A stretch of DNA of 55,428 nucleotides from Hyphomicrobiales bacterium (GCA_947447895.1 CANFLM010000010.1:1-55428); one strand, 5' to 3'; shown: positions 1 to 8,242, counted from the first letter of the stretch. Program-made: numbers and translations. Notes: a model not told the origin generated them from the letters alone.

Positions 1-71
1 GCTGCGAGCAGAACCAGCTCAAAGCGATTATCAACTTTTTCGATACAGTCTTCGACCGTCACGCGAGCCAT
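1..71 (-). CDS. rpoZ: DNA-directed RNA polymerase omega subunit, N-terminal part
   Basis: The reverse strand begins with an ATG at 71 and reads M-A-R-V-T-V-E-D-C-I-E-K-V-D-N-R-F-E-L-V before running off the window. This is the conserved N-terminus of alphaproteobacterial RpoZ, the small subunit that helps assemble and stabilise core RNA polymerase (binding of the beta' subunit). Only about 23 codons are present, so nothing can be said about the C-terminus. In many Hyphomicrobiales rpoZ lies beside the NYN-domain gene seen here at 635, with a (p)ppGpp synthetase gene further on, which would be outside this window. The identification rests on a short but very characteristic sequence. Confidence 0.9.
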   Translation of the reverse strand, partial: MARVTVEDCIEKVDNRFELVLLA

Positions 72-634
72 GCGCGCTCCGTTAAGTTAGTGGTTTCGGG
101 ACATGAACGGTGCTGATACACGCTTTTGCAGCGCAGTGCAATGTTTTCGCACAGATCCCGAACTTTCTTACACCCCAGCGCTTTGCATGCCCCCATCGAT
201 ACGCATCGAGTACAAAACAATTCTGTGGTGGCAAGACTTACAGCAAAACCGAAATCCTTGGTTTATAGACAAAGGCGTTCACACACTTTTACGTGCAATT
301 TGTTTGAGTTTGAGCGATTTTTTTAGACAAAATTCGTAAATTTGATTGGATGCCTACTGGCAGAAATGCTATAAAAGCTGATTGATTACAGCATGAGAGT
401 TTTTAATCGTTTTATTCGGTTCCGCCGGCCTGCTTGACAATTTGTTCTTTCAATGAACAAATTCAACCCAAGGTGGAATATGCGCGGTATTTCTATCATT
501 TATTTCGGTGTTTCAGAGATAAGATTTATCGTGTGTTTTTAGCTGAAATCAGAACGACCATTCAACTTGATACCCTCTGGCAAACCAGACATTCTGGATC
601 AGATTTAATCCATTGTTCATTTTAAGGTTATCCC
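72..634. other. Divergent intergenic region between rpoZ and the NYN gene
   Basis: 563 bases without a convincing gene. It must hold the promoters for rpoZ (leftward) and the NYN-domain gene (rightward). Short open frames at 103-339 and 434-625 have no ribosome site and no recognisable protein, so I do not call them. The notable element is a TTGACA box overlapping a perfect inverted repeat at 434-463, listed separately. The DNA is more AT-rich than the flanking genes. Confidence 0.6.
434..463 (+). promoter_or_regulatory. TTGACA -35-like box overlapping a 9-bp inverted repeat (candidate operator)
   Basis: TTGACA occurs at 434-439. Starting at its last base is a perfect palindrome: AATTTGTTC at 439-447, a 7-base loop, and GAACAAATT at 455-463. 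A -10 element would fall at the right arm (about 457-462, ACAAAT), which matches the consensus poorly. A palindrome in the spacer of a candidate promoter is the usual arrangement for a repressor operator. It lies about 170 bases upstream of the NYN-domain gene. The promoter assignment is inferred; the inverted repeat is directly visible. Confidence 0.4.
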
Positions 635-1225
635 ATGCCGCGTGCCGAAAGAACTGCCCTCTTCATTGATGGCGCCAATTTGTATGCCACTGCCAAGGCC
701 CTTGGTTTCGATATTGATTATAAAAGATTGCTGAAAGAGTTTCAGGGTCAGGGCCAGCTTGTACGGGCTTTCTATTATACGGCTCTGATCGAGGATCAGG
801 AATATTCGTCCATCCGCCCGCTGATCGACTGGCTCGATTACAACGGCTATCGGGTGGTGACCAAGCCGACCAAGGAATTTGTCGATTCGCTCGGACGCCG
901 CAAGGTCAAGGGCAATATGGACATCGAACTGGCAATCGACGCGCTCGAGCTGGCTCCCTATATCGACCATATGGTGCTGTTTTCCGGTGATGGCGATTTC
1001 CGTTCGCTGGTGGAAGCCATGCAGCGTCGCGGCGTCCGCGTGTCGGTTGTCTCCACCATCACCTCGCAGCCTCCGATGGTCGCCGACGAACTGCGCCGCC
1101 AGGCTGACGAGTTCATCGACATCGTCAATCTGACCAACCGTGTCGGTCGCGACGGCGGCAGCGAACGGCAGGAACGCACCCCGCGCGAACGCCGCCCTGT
1201 CGAGGACGACAGCCAACACGCTTGA
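635..1225 (+). CDS. NYN-domain protein, LabA/DUF88 family
   Basis: A 196-residue protein of the NYN (PIN-like) fold, a family of metal-dependent RNA-processing nucleases. The acidic residues expected for metal binding are visible: the N-terminal FIDGANL motif (about residue 10), a central KGNMDIELAIDAL segment and a SGDGDF motif (about residue 119). The last 30 residues are charged and rich in Arg, Glu and Gln, probably disordered. AAGG at 624-627 fits as ribosome site for the ATG at 635. The gene stands between rpoZ and a uracil-DNA glycosylase, a pairing common in Hyphomicrobiales. The substrate RNA is unknown. Confidence 0.85.
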   Translation: MPRAERTALFIDGANLYATAKALGFDIDYKRLLKEFQGQGQLVRAFYYTALIEDQEYSSIRPLIDWLDYNGYRVVTKPTKEFVDSLGRRKVKGNMDIELAIDALELAPYIDHMVLFSGDGDFRSLVEAMQRRGVRVSVVSTITSQPPMVADELRRQADEFIDIVNLTNRVGRDGGSERQERTPRERRPVEDDSQHA

Positions 1226-1289
1226 GCCGTTGAGGCCAAAGCGTCATTCCAAGGCTTCATGCTCAAGCCTCATGCCGTGACAAAAACCG

Positions 1290-1324
1290 GGGATCATCAT
1301 GACACCATCTGATGATCCCTTTTT
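1290..1324 (+). terminator. Terminator-like hairpin covering the ribosome site and start codon of the uracil-DNA glycosylase gene
   Basis: GGGATCATCA (1290-1299) pairs perfectly with TGATGATCCC (1310-1319), giving a 10-bp stem with a 10-base loop, followed by TTTTT (1320-1324). This is a standard intrinsic terminator, placed 65 bases after the NYN gene stop. The 5' arm contains the GGGG ribosome site (1289-1292) and ends at the first base of the ATG of the downstream gene. It may end NYN transcripts, control glycosylase translation, or both. Confidence 0.7.
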
Positions 1325-2003
1325 AGTGCCTGCGAGCGGCTGTTTGAACGCTCATCGTTCCGATGCGCCGCGCGATTGCCCGCTCTGTCCGCGCCTCAGT
1401 GCATTCCGCACCGCCCACCGCAAGGTTCAGGCAGACTGGCACAATGCGCCTGTCCCCTCGTTCGGCGACTATGACGGGCGTTTGCTAATTGTCGGGCTTG
1501 CACCGGGTTTGCAGGGCGCCAACCGCACCGGCCGGCCGTTTACCGGTGATTATGCGGGCGATCTGCTCTACAGCACGCTGGACCTTTTCGGCTTTTCTGC
1601 AGGGCGGTTTCAGGCCCGCATTGACGACGGCTTGAAACTCACCGATTGCCTGATCACCAATGCGGTGCGCTGCGTGCCGCCCGAAAACAAGCCCACGCCG
1701 GAAGAAATCCGGCTGTGCCGCCGCTATCTGGACGCCACGATCGCGGCCATGCCGCATCTGCGTGCGATCATCGCGCTCGGCCGAATTTCACACGAGAGCG
1801 TGTTGCGCGCTTTGGGCCAGCCCTTGAAGGCCGCACCGTTCAAACACGGGGTCAGCCACGCGCTGGCAACCGTTGCGGGGCAACCGGTCACGCTGTTCGA
1901 CAGCTATCACTGCTCACGCTACAACACCAACACGGGTGTTTTGACGACCGCGATGTTCCACGCCGTGTTTCAGGACGTACGCAGCAGGCTGGATGCTATC
2001 TGA
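1299..2003 (+). CDS. Uracil-DNA glycosylase, family 5 (UdgB-like)
   Basis: A 234-residue base-excision repair enzyme that removes uracil (and in family 5 often other deaminated bases) from DNA. Visible signatures are CPLCPRL near the N-terminus (part of the Fe-S cysteine set), the nucleotide-binding motif GLAPGLQGANRTGRPFTGD (about residues 67-85), and the C-terminal motif YHCSRYNTNTG, where relatives usually have SYHPSRQNTNTG. The ATG at 1299 is chosen because GGGG lies 6 bases upstream, but that start sits in a terminator-like stem; GTG at 1326 would also keep the conserved region. It converges with the next gene, overlapping it by a few bases at the 3' end. Confidence 0.85.
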   Translation: MTPSDDPFLVPASGCLNAHRSDAPRDCPLCPRLSAFRTAHRKVQADWHNAPVPSFGDYDGRLLIVGLAPGLQGANRTGRPFTGDYAGDLLYSTLDLFGFSAGRFQARIDDGLKLTDCLITNAVRCVPPENKPTPEEIRLCRRYLDATIAAMPHLRAIIALGRISHESVLRALGQPLKAAPFKHGVSHALATVAGQPVTLFDSYHCSRYNTNTGVLTTAMFHAVFQDVRSRLDAI

Positions 2004-2961
2004 AATTGCCGAACACCATATCGGGCGCACTGAGATTGTGGCGCGAGGGCACCAGCCGTCCCGCCCATAATTCGGTCACGGCAGCATCGGTGAACGAAAA
2101 GATCGGAGCCTCTTTCCACTGAGTGCCGTCTTTGGTGCGCCAGGCCACTTCGGCCATGTCATTGTTGGTTTGGGTGACATACATCGAGCGCAAGGCGGCC
2201 AGCGGATAGTTTTTGGGAATATCCTTGTAATCGACATCCAGCACGATGCGGTCCTGATCGATGATCTTGATGGCGATGGTGGCTGAACCGCCGCGCTTGA
2301 AGGACAGCGTAAAGACCTTTTTATCCGGATCGAAGCTGATCTCTTTCAGATCGACAATCGGACGGATCTGGGTTTCCACCGGCCCGATCAGGAAGGACGA
2401 GCCATAGGCCGACCAGTTCAGATGCGCTGGCGGCAGTGGCCGTGCCCGCCAGTAGCCGTCAGGCGGATAGAACACCAGCACTTCCTCGGCACGCTCCTTG
2501 TGCCTGATCCAGAACTGGACGAAATGCAGGCCTGTTTCGACCCGATTGCCGACTTTGACCGGCACCGTACCCGGACGCCAGAACGAGGGATAGGCATAGC
2601 CCGTCATCCACATTTCCGGTGTTTCGAAAAACGTCACGCGCTTGGCATCGGTTGCAAAGACCGGATCGGTGTTCATGTCGCAGCTGGTGAAATCGGGCGC
2701 ATAGCGATCGGCGACGATCATGCCGATATAGGAGGGATGCACGGCCTGCACGGTCATGTGCTTGACATCGTTTGACGAGAGTTCAAGGGCGACATTGTCC
2801 TTCTCGGCACAGATTTCGCGCTCGCTCTTGTTCTTGACCTCGACGGACAATTCCTTGCTCTGGTCGGCAGCAAACGCGGCGCAGGACAGAACCGTGACCG
2901 CCCCCGCAACACACAAACCCGCAAGCCTCGCCCGAAATCTGGTCATCGCATCCCTCATCAC
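1996..2961 (-). CDS. Exported protein of unknown function next to opgH
   Basis: A 321-residue protein with a clear N-terminal signal peptide: Arg-rich start, hydrophobic stretch, then an S-C-A-A-F-A-A-D-type cleavage region near residue 32. Two start codons are adjacent (2961 and 2958). The mature part is rich in beta-prone and aromatic residues, consistent with a periplasmic beta-sandwich, but I recognise no named family. It follows opgH by 71 bases on the same strand, so co-transcription is likely. OpgG/OpgD, the usual periplasmic partners of OpgH, are about 500 residues and are absent here. A role in glucan handling is inferred from position only. Confidence 0.7.
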   Translation of the reverse strand: MMRDAMTRFRARLAGLCVAGAVTVLSCAAFAADQSKELSVEVKNKSEREICAEKDNVALELSSNDVKHMTVQAVHPSYIGMIVADRYAPDFTSCDMNTDPVFATDAKRVTFFETPEMWMTGYAYPSFWRPGTVPVKVGNRVETGLHFVQFWIRHKERAEEVLVFYPPDGYWRARPLPPAHLNWSAYGSSFLIGPVETQIRPIVDLKEISFDPDKKVFTLSFKRGGSATIAIKIIDQDRIVLDVDYKDIPKNYPLAALRSMYVTQTNNDMAEVAWRTKDGTQWKEAPIFSFTDAAVTELWAGRLVPSRHNLSAPDMVFGNFR

Positions 2962-3032
2962 AATCAGCGTTCAGTCGCATTATTTATAGTGGTTTTCAGA
3001 TAAAACATAAGCCCCTTTTGTGGGCCATCCGC

Positions 3033-4832
3033 TCAACGCCGTCTGTTCAGCAACCCGTCGAGGTCGCGCAGGATATCGGGCCGGTCGCGCTCCTCGGGAA
3101 TGGCAAACAACCCCCGTTGTTTCAGCCACAGCCCGAAGGACGGACGGGCGGTCACAACAGCAAAAGGAATGGCCAGCAGATAGCCGGCGGTCAAAGGCAG
3201 CGAAGCCAGCAACAAGGTGATATTGCTGGTTGCCAGCACTCCCGTCACCACCAAGCCGAACAGCGTTTGCGGCCACAGTCCGAGGATGGCGGTTTTCCAT
3301 GACAGGTGATGGGCATCGCGCAGCTGCCCGCTCCAGATCACCGAGCGGCCGAACAACAGCCCGAGCATGAACAGGCTGGTGCCGACAGTCGTGATGCCGC
3401 CGAGCAGAAAGCCGAACAGGGCTTCACCCAAACCGCCCAGCCAGAACGGCCTGGCCCCGCCATAGCGTTTGAGCTCTCTGGGCTGCAAGGCAATGTCGAT
3501 CAGGCCCGCCCATTTGGGAGCCAGACTGGCGAGCAGGAAGACGATGTAGAATCCCCAGGCTCCGGCACTGTTGAAGGCCAGATCGGTGTCGAATTGCTGG
3601 GCTTTATGGGCAATCAAGCCGATGGTGGCGACAAAGCCGGGCAGACCGATAAACATCAAAATCGCCCAGACCAGCTGGAACCGGCTGGTCGGATACAGGC
3701 CGGGCCAGGTCAGCAAGCGCAGATATTGCAGATTGCCCTGACACCAGCGCAAATCGCGGCGGGTGAATTCCAGCACGGTCGGCGGGTTGTCCTCGTAAGA
3801 GCCGACCTCGACCGGCAGCACACGCACTTCAAAACCGGCCTTGCGCATCAGCACCGCTTCGACCTGGTCATGCGACAGGATGGGTCCGCCGAAAGGCGGT
3901 TTGCCGCTCAAAACCGGCAAGCCGCAATATTCCATAAAGGGCGCGGTGCGCAACACCGCATTATGTCCCCAGAAGGGGCCGCAATCCGCCGCCCACCATG
4001 CCTGCCCCATCGTGTAGGACCGCATGCCGTGGCGCATGCCGAACTGGAAGATGCGGGCAAAGGCGCTGTCACTGGGCGCGCCCACCACCAGACTTTGCAG
4101 GATACCCAGTTTCGGCGTGTCCTGCATGATGCGGATCATCCGGCAGATGGTCTCGCCATCCATCAGGCTATCGGCATCGAGAGGCAGCAAAAAGGCATAG
4201 TCATTGCCCCAGCGGTCACAGAAATCGGCAACATTTCCAGCCTTGTAGCCGTTGTTTTTAATGCGACGACGATAGATCAGGCTGTCGGGCCGTTCTGCCA
4301 TGCCCTTCCATGCCGCAAACAGCGCTTCCTCGCGCGCGATAATGGCAGGCTGGTCGCTGTCGCTCAGCACGAAAAACGAGAAACTGGCCCCCTCGCCGGT
4401 CGCATCGAGACTTTCCTTGATCACATGCAAACGGGCAAAGGCGCGGGCGGGGTCCTCGTTGCGCAGCGTCATCAGAATGGCGGTCGGCAGGCGCAGCGGT
4501 TTGCCCTTATCGCCGGTCTCCAGATAGGGCGCGACCTTGCGCAGGCCGTCTGCCGTGCCGTGCAGCAGCCAGAGGCCGATCATCGCATTCCAGAAACCCA
4601 GGACCGTCCACGGCACCGCCAGCATGAAGGCGCAGACAATCGCGCTGTCCACCCAGGACCAGCTGGAGACGCCATAATCGACGGGGCTCAAAATTTGAAC
4701 CAGCCAGACACCGAATCCTGCCATAGTGCTCAGGTTCAACAGAACCACCACCAGACGGCGGCGCAGGATGTCGCCTCTGGATTGTAACCCTGTTGGCAGC
4801 ATATCAGGTGAAGACTGCAACGCTTTGATCAT
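3033..4832 (-). CDS. mdoH: Glucans biosynthesis glucosyltransferase H
   Basis: An inner-membrane family 2 glycosyltransferase that makes the beta-glucan backbone of osmoregulated periplasmic glucans from UDP-glucose. Motifs in order: N-terminal membrane segments, LRNEDP, the LSDSD acidic motif, LPLDADSLM (DxD-type), SHDQVEA, and RRDLRWCQGNLQYL (the Q/RxxRW processivity motif), followed by several C-terminal membrane spans. The ATG at 4832 gives about 599 residues; a second ATG lies at 4802. Typical OpgH of enterobacteria is longer (about 850), but shorter forms are normal in Alphaproteobacteria. It is divergent from the BchC-like dehydrogenase gene and leads into the exported protein gene. 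Confidence 0.9.
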   Translation of the reverse strand: MIKALQSSPDMLPTGLQSRGDILRRRLVVVLLNLSTMAGFGVWLVQILSPVDYGVSSWSWVDSAIVCAFMLAVPWTVLGFWNAMIGLWLLHGTADGLRKVAPYLETGDKGKPLRLPTAILMTLRNEDPARAFARLHVIKESLDATGEGASFSFFVLSDSDQPAIIAREEALFAAWKGMAERPDSLIYRRRIKNNGYKAGNVADFCDRWGNDYAFLLPLDADSLMDGETICRMIRIMQDTPKLGILQSLVVGAPSDSAFARIFQFGMRHGMRSYTMGQAWWAADCGPFWGHNAVLRTAPFMEYCGLPVLSGKPPFGGPILSHDQVEAVLMRKAGFEVRVLPVEVGSYEDNPPTVLEFTRRDLRWCQGNLQYLRLLTWPGLYPTSRFQLVWAILMFIGLPGFVATIGLIAHKAQQFDTDLAFNSAGAWGFYIVFLLASLAPKWAGLIDIALQPRELKRYGGARPFWLGGLGEALFGFLLGGITTVGTSLFMLGLLFGRSVIWSGQLRDAHHLSWKTAILGLWPQTLFGLVVTGVLATSNITLLLASLPLTAGYLLAIPFAVVTARPSFGLWLKQRGLFAIPEERDRPDILRDLDGLLNRRR

Positions 4833-5859
4833 GATCGGACATGTTCCATTGACGAAAGAACCCCAAGCTTCACTTAGGGGCAGCACGCATAAAACCGCAA
4901 CAGGATTGTGGGTCAAGTCGGCTCGCCACTACGCGTTGGAAAAGATGGATCTGCCGGCCCCCGGTCCCGATCAGGCCCTGATCCGCACCGTTTTCAGCGG
5001 TGTCAGCCGTGGCACCGAGCGTCTGGTGTTGACCGGTCAGATCCCGCCAAGCGAATACCAGCGGATGCGCGCCCCCTTGCAGCAGGGCGATTTTCCCTTC
5101 CCCGTGCTCTATGGCTATGCCAGTTGCGGCGTGGTCGAAGAAGGGCCGGCCCCCATGATCGGGCAGACAGTGTTCTGCCTGCACCCGCATCAGGACCGCT
5201 TTGTCGCGCCCCTGTCGATGCTGGCCCCTTTGCCGCCCGCGCTGCCTGCCAAGCGCGGCACGCTGGCGGCCAATATGGAAACCGCGCTGAATGCCCTGTG
5301 GGACAGCGGAGCGAGTGCCGGAGACCGGATTGTGGTGATCGGCGGCGGTCTCGTTGGTCTTTTGGTGAGTTTTCTGGTCTGTCGCCTGCCCGGTGCCGAA
5401 GTGGTTCTGGTTGATCCGCTCGACCGCAGCGCGCTGGCCCGTTCCTTCGGAGCAGGCTGGCTGACCCCCGAACAGGCCGAAACCCTCGCGGGCTCGGCCG
5501 ATCTGGTGTTCCATACCTCTGCCAATCCGGCCGGCTTGTCTCTCGCGCTCGAACTGGCCGCCGACGAGGCCAAAATCGTCGAGATGAGCTGGTATGGGCA
5601 AAAGCCAGTCTCACTCGCGCTCGGGGAAAGCTTCCATGCGCGCCGATTGCAACTGATCAGCGCACAAGTGGGGCGTATTCCCGCCGACCGCGCTGCCCGC
5701 TGGACCTATCAAAGACGCATGGCCAAAGCGATCGATCTGCTCGATGATGCGCGTCTGGATGCGCTGATCACCCACTCCATCGCCTTTGCGGAGGCCCCCG
5801 CACAATTACCGGACTTGCTGACATCCGATGCCGTGATTGCTACGGTTCTGACCTACTGA
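4831..5859 (+). CDS. BchC-like medium-chain dehydrogenase without zinc ligands
   Basis: A medium-chain dehydrogenase/reductase of about 340 residues, NAD(P)-dependent by its VVIGGGLVGLL nucleotide-binding loop. The segment SGVSRGTERLVLTG replaces the catalytic-zinc site of classical alcohol dehydrogenases and matches the zinc-less branch that includes bacteriochlorophyllide dehydrogenase BchC. No photosynthesis genes lie nearby, so a BchC role is unlikely. The start is uncertain: ATG at 4831 (touching the divergent opgH start), TTG at 4852 or TTG at 4906; homology begins only near 4906. It is the first gene of a tight row with a PTPS-like protein, glycosyltransferase and methyltransferase. 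The substrate is unknown, plausibly an intermediate of that pathway. Confidence 0.75.
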   Translation: MIGHVPLTKEPQASLRGSTHKTATGLWVKSARHYALEKMDLPAPGPDQALIRTVFSGVSRGTERLVLTGQIPPSEYQRMRAPLQQGDFPFPVLYGYASCGVVEEGPAPMIGQTVFCLHPHQDRFVAPLSMLAPLPPALPAKRGTLAANMETALNALWDSGASAGDRIVVIGGGLVGLLVSFLVCRLPGAEVVLVDPLDRSALARSFGAGWLTPEQAETLAGSADLVFHTSANPAGLSLALELAADEAKIVEMSWYGQKPVSLALGESFHARRLQLISAQVGRIPADRAARWTYQRRMAKAIDLLDDARLDALITHSIAFAEAPAQLPDLLTSDAVIATVLTY

Positions 5860-5877
5860 CCCCGAAAAGGAATTGCC

Positions 5878-6279
5878 ATGTTTGCCCTTGAAGTTCGTGA
5901 CCACATCATGATTGCCCACTCGTTCAAGGGCGATTTTTTCGGCCCCGCCCAGAACATGCACGGAGCCACTTTCGTGATCGATGTCGCGTTTTTCCGCGAG
6001 ACGCTGAACGAATACAATGTCGTGGTCGATATCGGCCGGGCTCACGAGGCCCTGAAAGCGGTGATTGCCCCGATCAACTACCGCAATCTCGACGAGGTCG
6101 AGGCCTTCAAGGGCCAGCAGACCACCACCGAATTTCTGGCGCACCATATTTTCAAGGAAATGGCGCTGGCGGCGCGTGAAGGACGCTTGGGGCCGGGTGG
6201 CGAAGGCATCTGCAAGATCCGCGTCAGCCTGCACGAATCGCATGTCGCGCGCGCCTGGTGTGAAGGTCAGGTCCATTGA
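5878..6279 (+). CDS. Divergent 6-pyruvoyl-tetrahydropterin synthase / QueD-fold protein
   Basis: A 133-residue protein of the PTPS/6-carboxytetrahydropterin synthase fold, judged from HSF at residues 14-16, MHGATF at 27-32, the YRNLDE segment, TTTEFLA and the C-terminal LHESH. Several active-site positions are changed: Ala24 where the catalytic Cys is expected, HGA instead of HGH (one zinc His lost), and Asn-Tyr where the Asp-His pair usually lies. His14, His28 and the C-terminal Glu remain. The classical PTPS or QueD reaction is therefore doubtful; a related pterin or sugar conversion, or a binding role, is more likely. AAGGAA precedes the ATG at a good distance, and the gene follows the dehydrogenase by 18 bases. 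Confidence 0.8.
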   Translation: MFALEVRDHIMIAHSFKGDFFGPAQNMHGATFVIDVAFFRETLNEYNVVVDIGRAHEALKAVIAPINYRNLDEVEAFKGQQTTTEFLAHHIFKEMALAAREGRLGPGGEGICKIRVSLHESHVARAWCEGQVH

Positions 6280-6316
6280 AGACACTGCGGAACAAAGACC
6301 TGTTGATCTGACCACG

Positions 6317-7375
6317 ATGTCAGCAGCCCAGCCCATCACCATCGGCTTTGCCATTCCCGGCGATATCATGACGCCGACGGGAGGCTATCGCTATGACCGG
6401 ATGGTGATGGAAGGGCTTGGGGAATTCGGCATCAAGGTGGTCCATGTTCCTCTGTCTCCCCGCTACCCTGCCCCCGATCCCGCCACCCGGCACGCCACAG
6501 CCGCCCTCATCCGCAACACCGCGGTCGATCTCTGGCTGGTTGACGGACTGGCCTTCGGGGCCTTCGGGCCTGTCGAATTGGCCGCCTTCAATCGTCCTGT
6601 CATCGCGCTGGTCCATCACGCGCTGAGCGACGAGACCGGGCTTGATCCGGCAACAGCAACAGCCTTGCTGCACTCGGAAAAGCTGGCCCTCGCATCGACC
6701 GCGGCCGTGATTGTCACCAGCCCGCAGACAGCTGCACGGTTGTGCGATCTGTTCGGGCTCGAAATCTCAAGGGTCCATGTGGCCGTGCCGGGCGTGATTG
6801 CACCCGTCTTGCCGGAGAAAGAGCCGTCGCGGCAGCTCAGGCTGCTGTGTGTGGGCTCTGTCAGCCCGCGCAAAGGCTATGATCTGCTGGTGGAAGCTCT
6901 GGCGCCATTAAAAGGACAGGCCTGGCATCTGAACATTGCCGGTCGGCTCGACGATGCGGACACCACCCGGGATTTGCTCCAGCAAATCGAACAGGCTGGA
7001 CTGGCTCGGTCCGTTACACTGTGCGGGGCCCTCGGGGACGAGGAACTGGCAAACCTGTGGACCAGCCATGATGCCTTGCTGTTTCCCTCGCGCTATGAAG
7101 GCTACGGGATGGTGCTGACCGAGGCCCTGGCCCATGGCCTTGCCGTACTGTGCTCGGATCAGGTGCCTGCAGCCGAGGGCCTGCCTGCGCCCGCCGTTAT
7201 GCGACTTGGCGTGTTGGACCGGCAGGGCTGGACAAGCCAGATTGCGGCATGGCTCGAGACGCCAGAACGGGTCCGCACGGCAAGACAGGCGGCCCGTGAT
7301 ACCGCCCGCACACTACCGCAATGGCGCGATACGGCCGCGCTGATTGCACATATTACTCAAGGGATCACACGATGA
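6317..7375 (+). CDS. Glycosyltransferase family 4 protein
   Basis: About 352 residues with a GT-B fold of family GT4. The N-terminal domain opens with IGFAIPGD and TPTGGYRYDR, typical of a glycine-rich acceptor loop. The C-terminal domain has LLCVGSVSPRKGYD, AGRLDD, and the sugar-nucleotide site FPSRYEGYGMVLTEAL (E-x7-E motif). The ATG at 6317 is chosen because homology starts there; an upstream extension of the frame overlaps the PTPS-like gene and looks spurious. The gene lies 37 bases after that gene and 15 before the methyltransferase, so one operon is likely. Donor and acceptor are unknown; the context suggests glycosylation of a small molecule. Confidence 0.85.
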   Translation: MSAAQPITIGFAIPGDIMTPTGGYRYDRMVMEGLGEFGIKVVHVPLSPRYPAPDPATRHATAALIRNTAVDLWLVDGLAFGAFGPVELAAFNRPVIALVHHALSDETGLDPATATALLHSEKLALASTAAVIVTSPQTAARLCDLFGLEISRVHVAVPGVIAPVLPEKEPSRQLRLLCVGSVSPRKGYDLLVEALAPLKGQAWHLNIAGRLDDADTTRDLLQQIEQAGLARSVTLCGALGDEELANLWTSHDALLFPSRYEGYGMVLTEALAHGLAVLCSDQVPAAEGLPAPAVMRLGVLDRQGWTSQIAAWLETPERVRTARQAARDTARTLPQWRDTAALIAHITQGITR

Positions 7376-7390
7376 GCTGCCCCAGACTGG

Positions 7391-8242
7391 ATGAAGCGAA
7401 TGACCGGATTTAGTGCTGATTGGCTCGCCTTGCGCGAAGAGGCGGATCACGCCGCCCGCAACGAGGAACTCGGCTTTCAAGTCGCCAGCCATCTGGCGTC
7501 CCATGAGTGCCCGCTGATCCTCGATCTGGGTTGTGGCACGGGCTCCAACCTGCGGGCTCTCGCGCCCCTGCTCGGGCTCAAGCAGCATTGGCACCTGATT
7601 GATCTCGATGCCGGTCTGCTGGCCCATGCCAAGGCCCAACTGCGCGCCTGGGCCGATTATGCGGAGGTGGTGCATAACGGCCTCGTGCTCTATTGGGGCG
7701 AACAGCAGATCACCGTCGACTTTTCACAGACGTATATAGACAAGGACCTCCCTATTCTGTTTAATAAAATACCACAACTCATTACTGCTGCAGCATTTTT
7801 TGATCTCGTTTCCGAGCAATGGATTGCGAATTTTGCGCAGCAATTGGTGCAGCATTCGACCGCTTTCTATACGGTGCTGACCTATGACGGCGAGGAACAA
7901 TGGCACCCGCCCTATCCCGAGGACCGGACAGTTCTGGCCGCCTTCCACCGCCATCAGGGACTGGACAAAAGCTTCGGTCCCGCGGCAGGCCCCAGGGCGA
8001 CAACCTGCCTGCAACAGGCCTTCTCGCAAGGCGGTTACGAGGTCACAACCGCGCCAAGCCCCTGGCACCTCAATGCGCAGGATCATCCCGAACTGATGCT
8101 GGCTTTGGGTCAGGGCATCGGCGAGGCGGCGGCGCATTTTGCCCCGTCTGACGCCATTCATAACTGGACGGACGCCTTGCATTACCGCCGCCATGCGGTC
8201 ATCGGCCATCTGGACCTCTTTGCAAGGCCTCTAGCGGGCTAG
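7391..8242 (+). CDS. Class I SAM-dependent methyltransferase
   Basis: About 283 residues with a Rossmann methyltransferase core. Motif I is LILDLGCGTGSNLRAL (about residues 38-53), followed by WHLIDLDAGLL for motif II and AAAFFDLVSEQWI in the region of motif IV/post-IV. A second possible start, ATG at 7400, gives M-T-G-F-S-A-D-W and fits equally well. Bases about 7722-7815 inside the gene are markedly AT-rich compared with either side, although the frame and family match continue through. It is the last of four tightly spaced genes and overlaps the 3' end of the opposing cytochrome gene by a few bases. The substrate is unknown. Confidence 0.85.
   Translation: MKRMTGFSADWLALREEADHAARNEELGFQVASHLASHECPLILDLGCGTGSNLRALAPLLGLKQHWHLIDLDAGLLAHAKAQLRAWADYAEVVHNGLVLYWGEQQITVDFSQTYIDKDLPILFNKIPQLITAAAFFDLVSEQWIANFAQQLVQHSTAFYTVLTYDGEEQWHPPYPEDRTVLAAFHRHQGLDKSFGPAAGPRATTCLQQAFSQGGYEVTTAPSPWHLNAQDHPELMLALGQGIGEAAAHFAPSDAIHNWTDALHYRRHAVIGHLDLFARPLAG

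Noticed and set aside
103-625. Short forward frames between rpoZ and the NYN gene
   Set aside because: No ribosome sites, no conservation recognised, atypical residue composition.
3306-4787. 493-codon forward open frame opposite opgH
   Set aside because: Antisense shadow of a clearly recognised gene in GC-rich DNA; the translation is low-complexity, rich in Gln/His/Arg, with no family.
4831-5859. Assignment of the dehydrogenase as a true bacteriochlorophyll BchC
   Set aside because: Only the zinc-less fold is shared; no photosynthesis genes are nearby and its partners point to another pathway.
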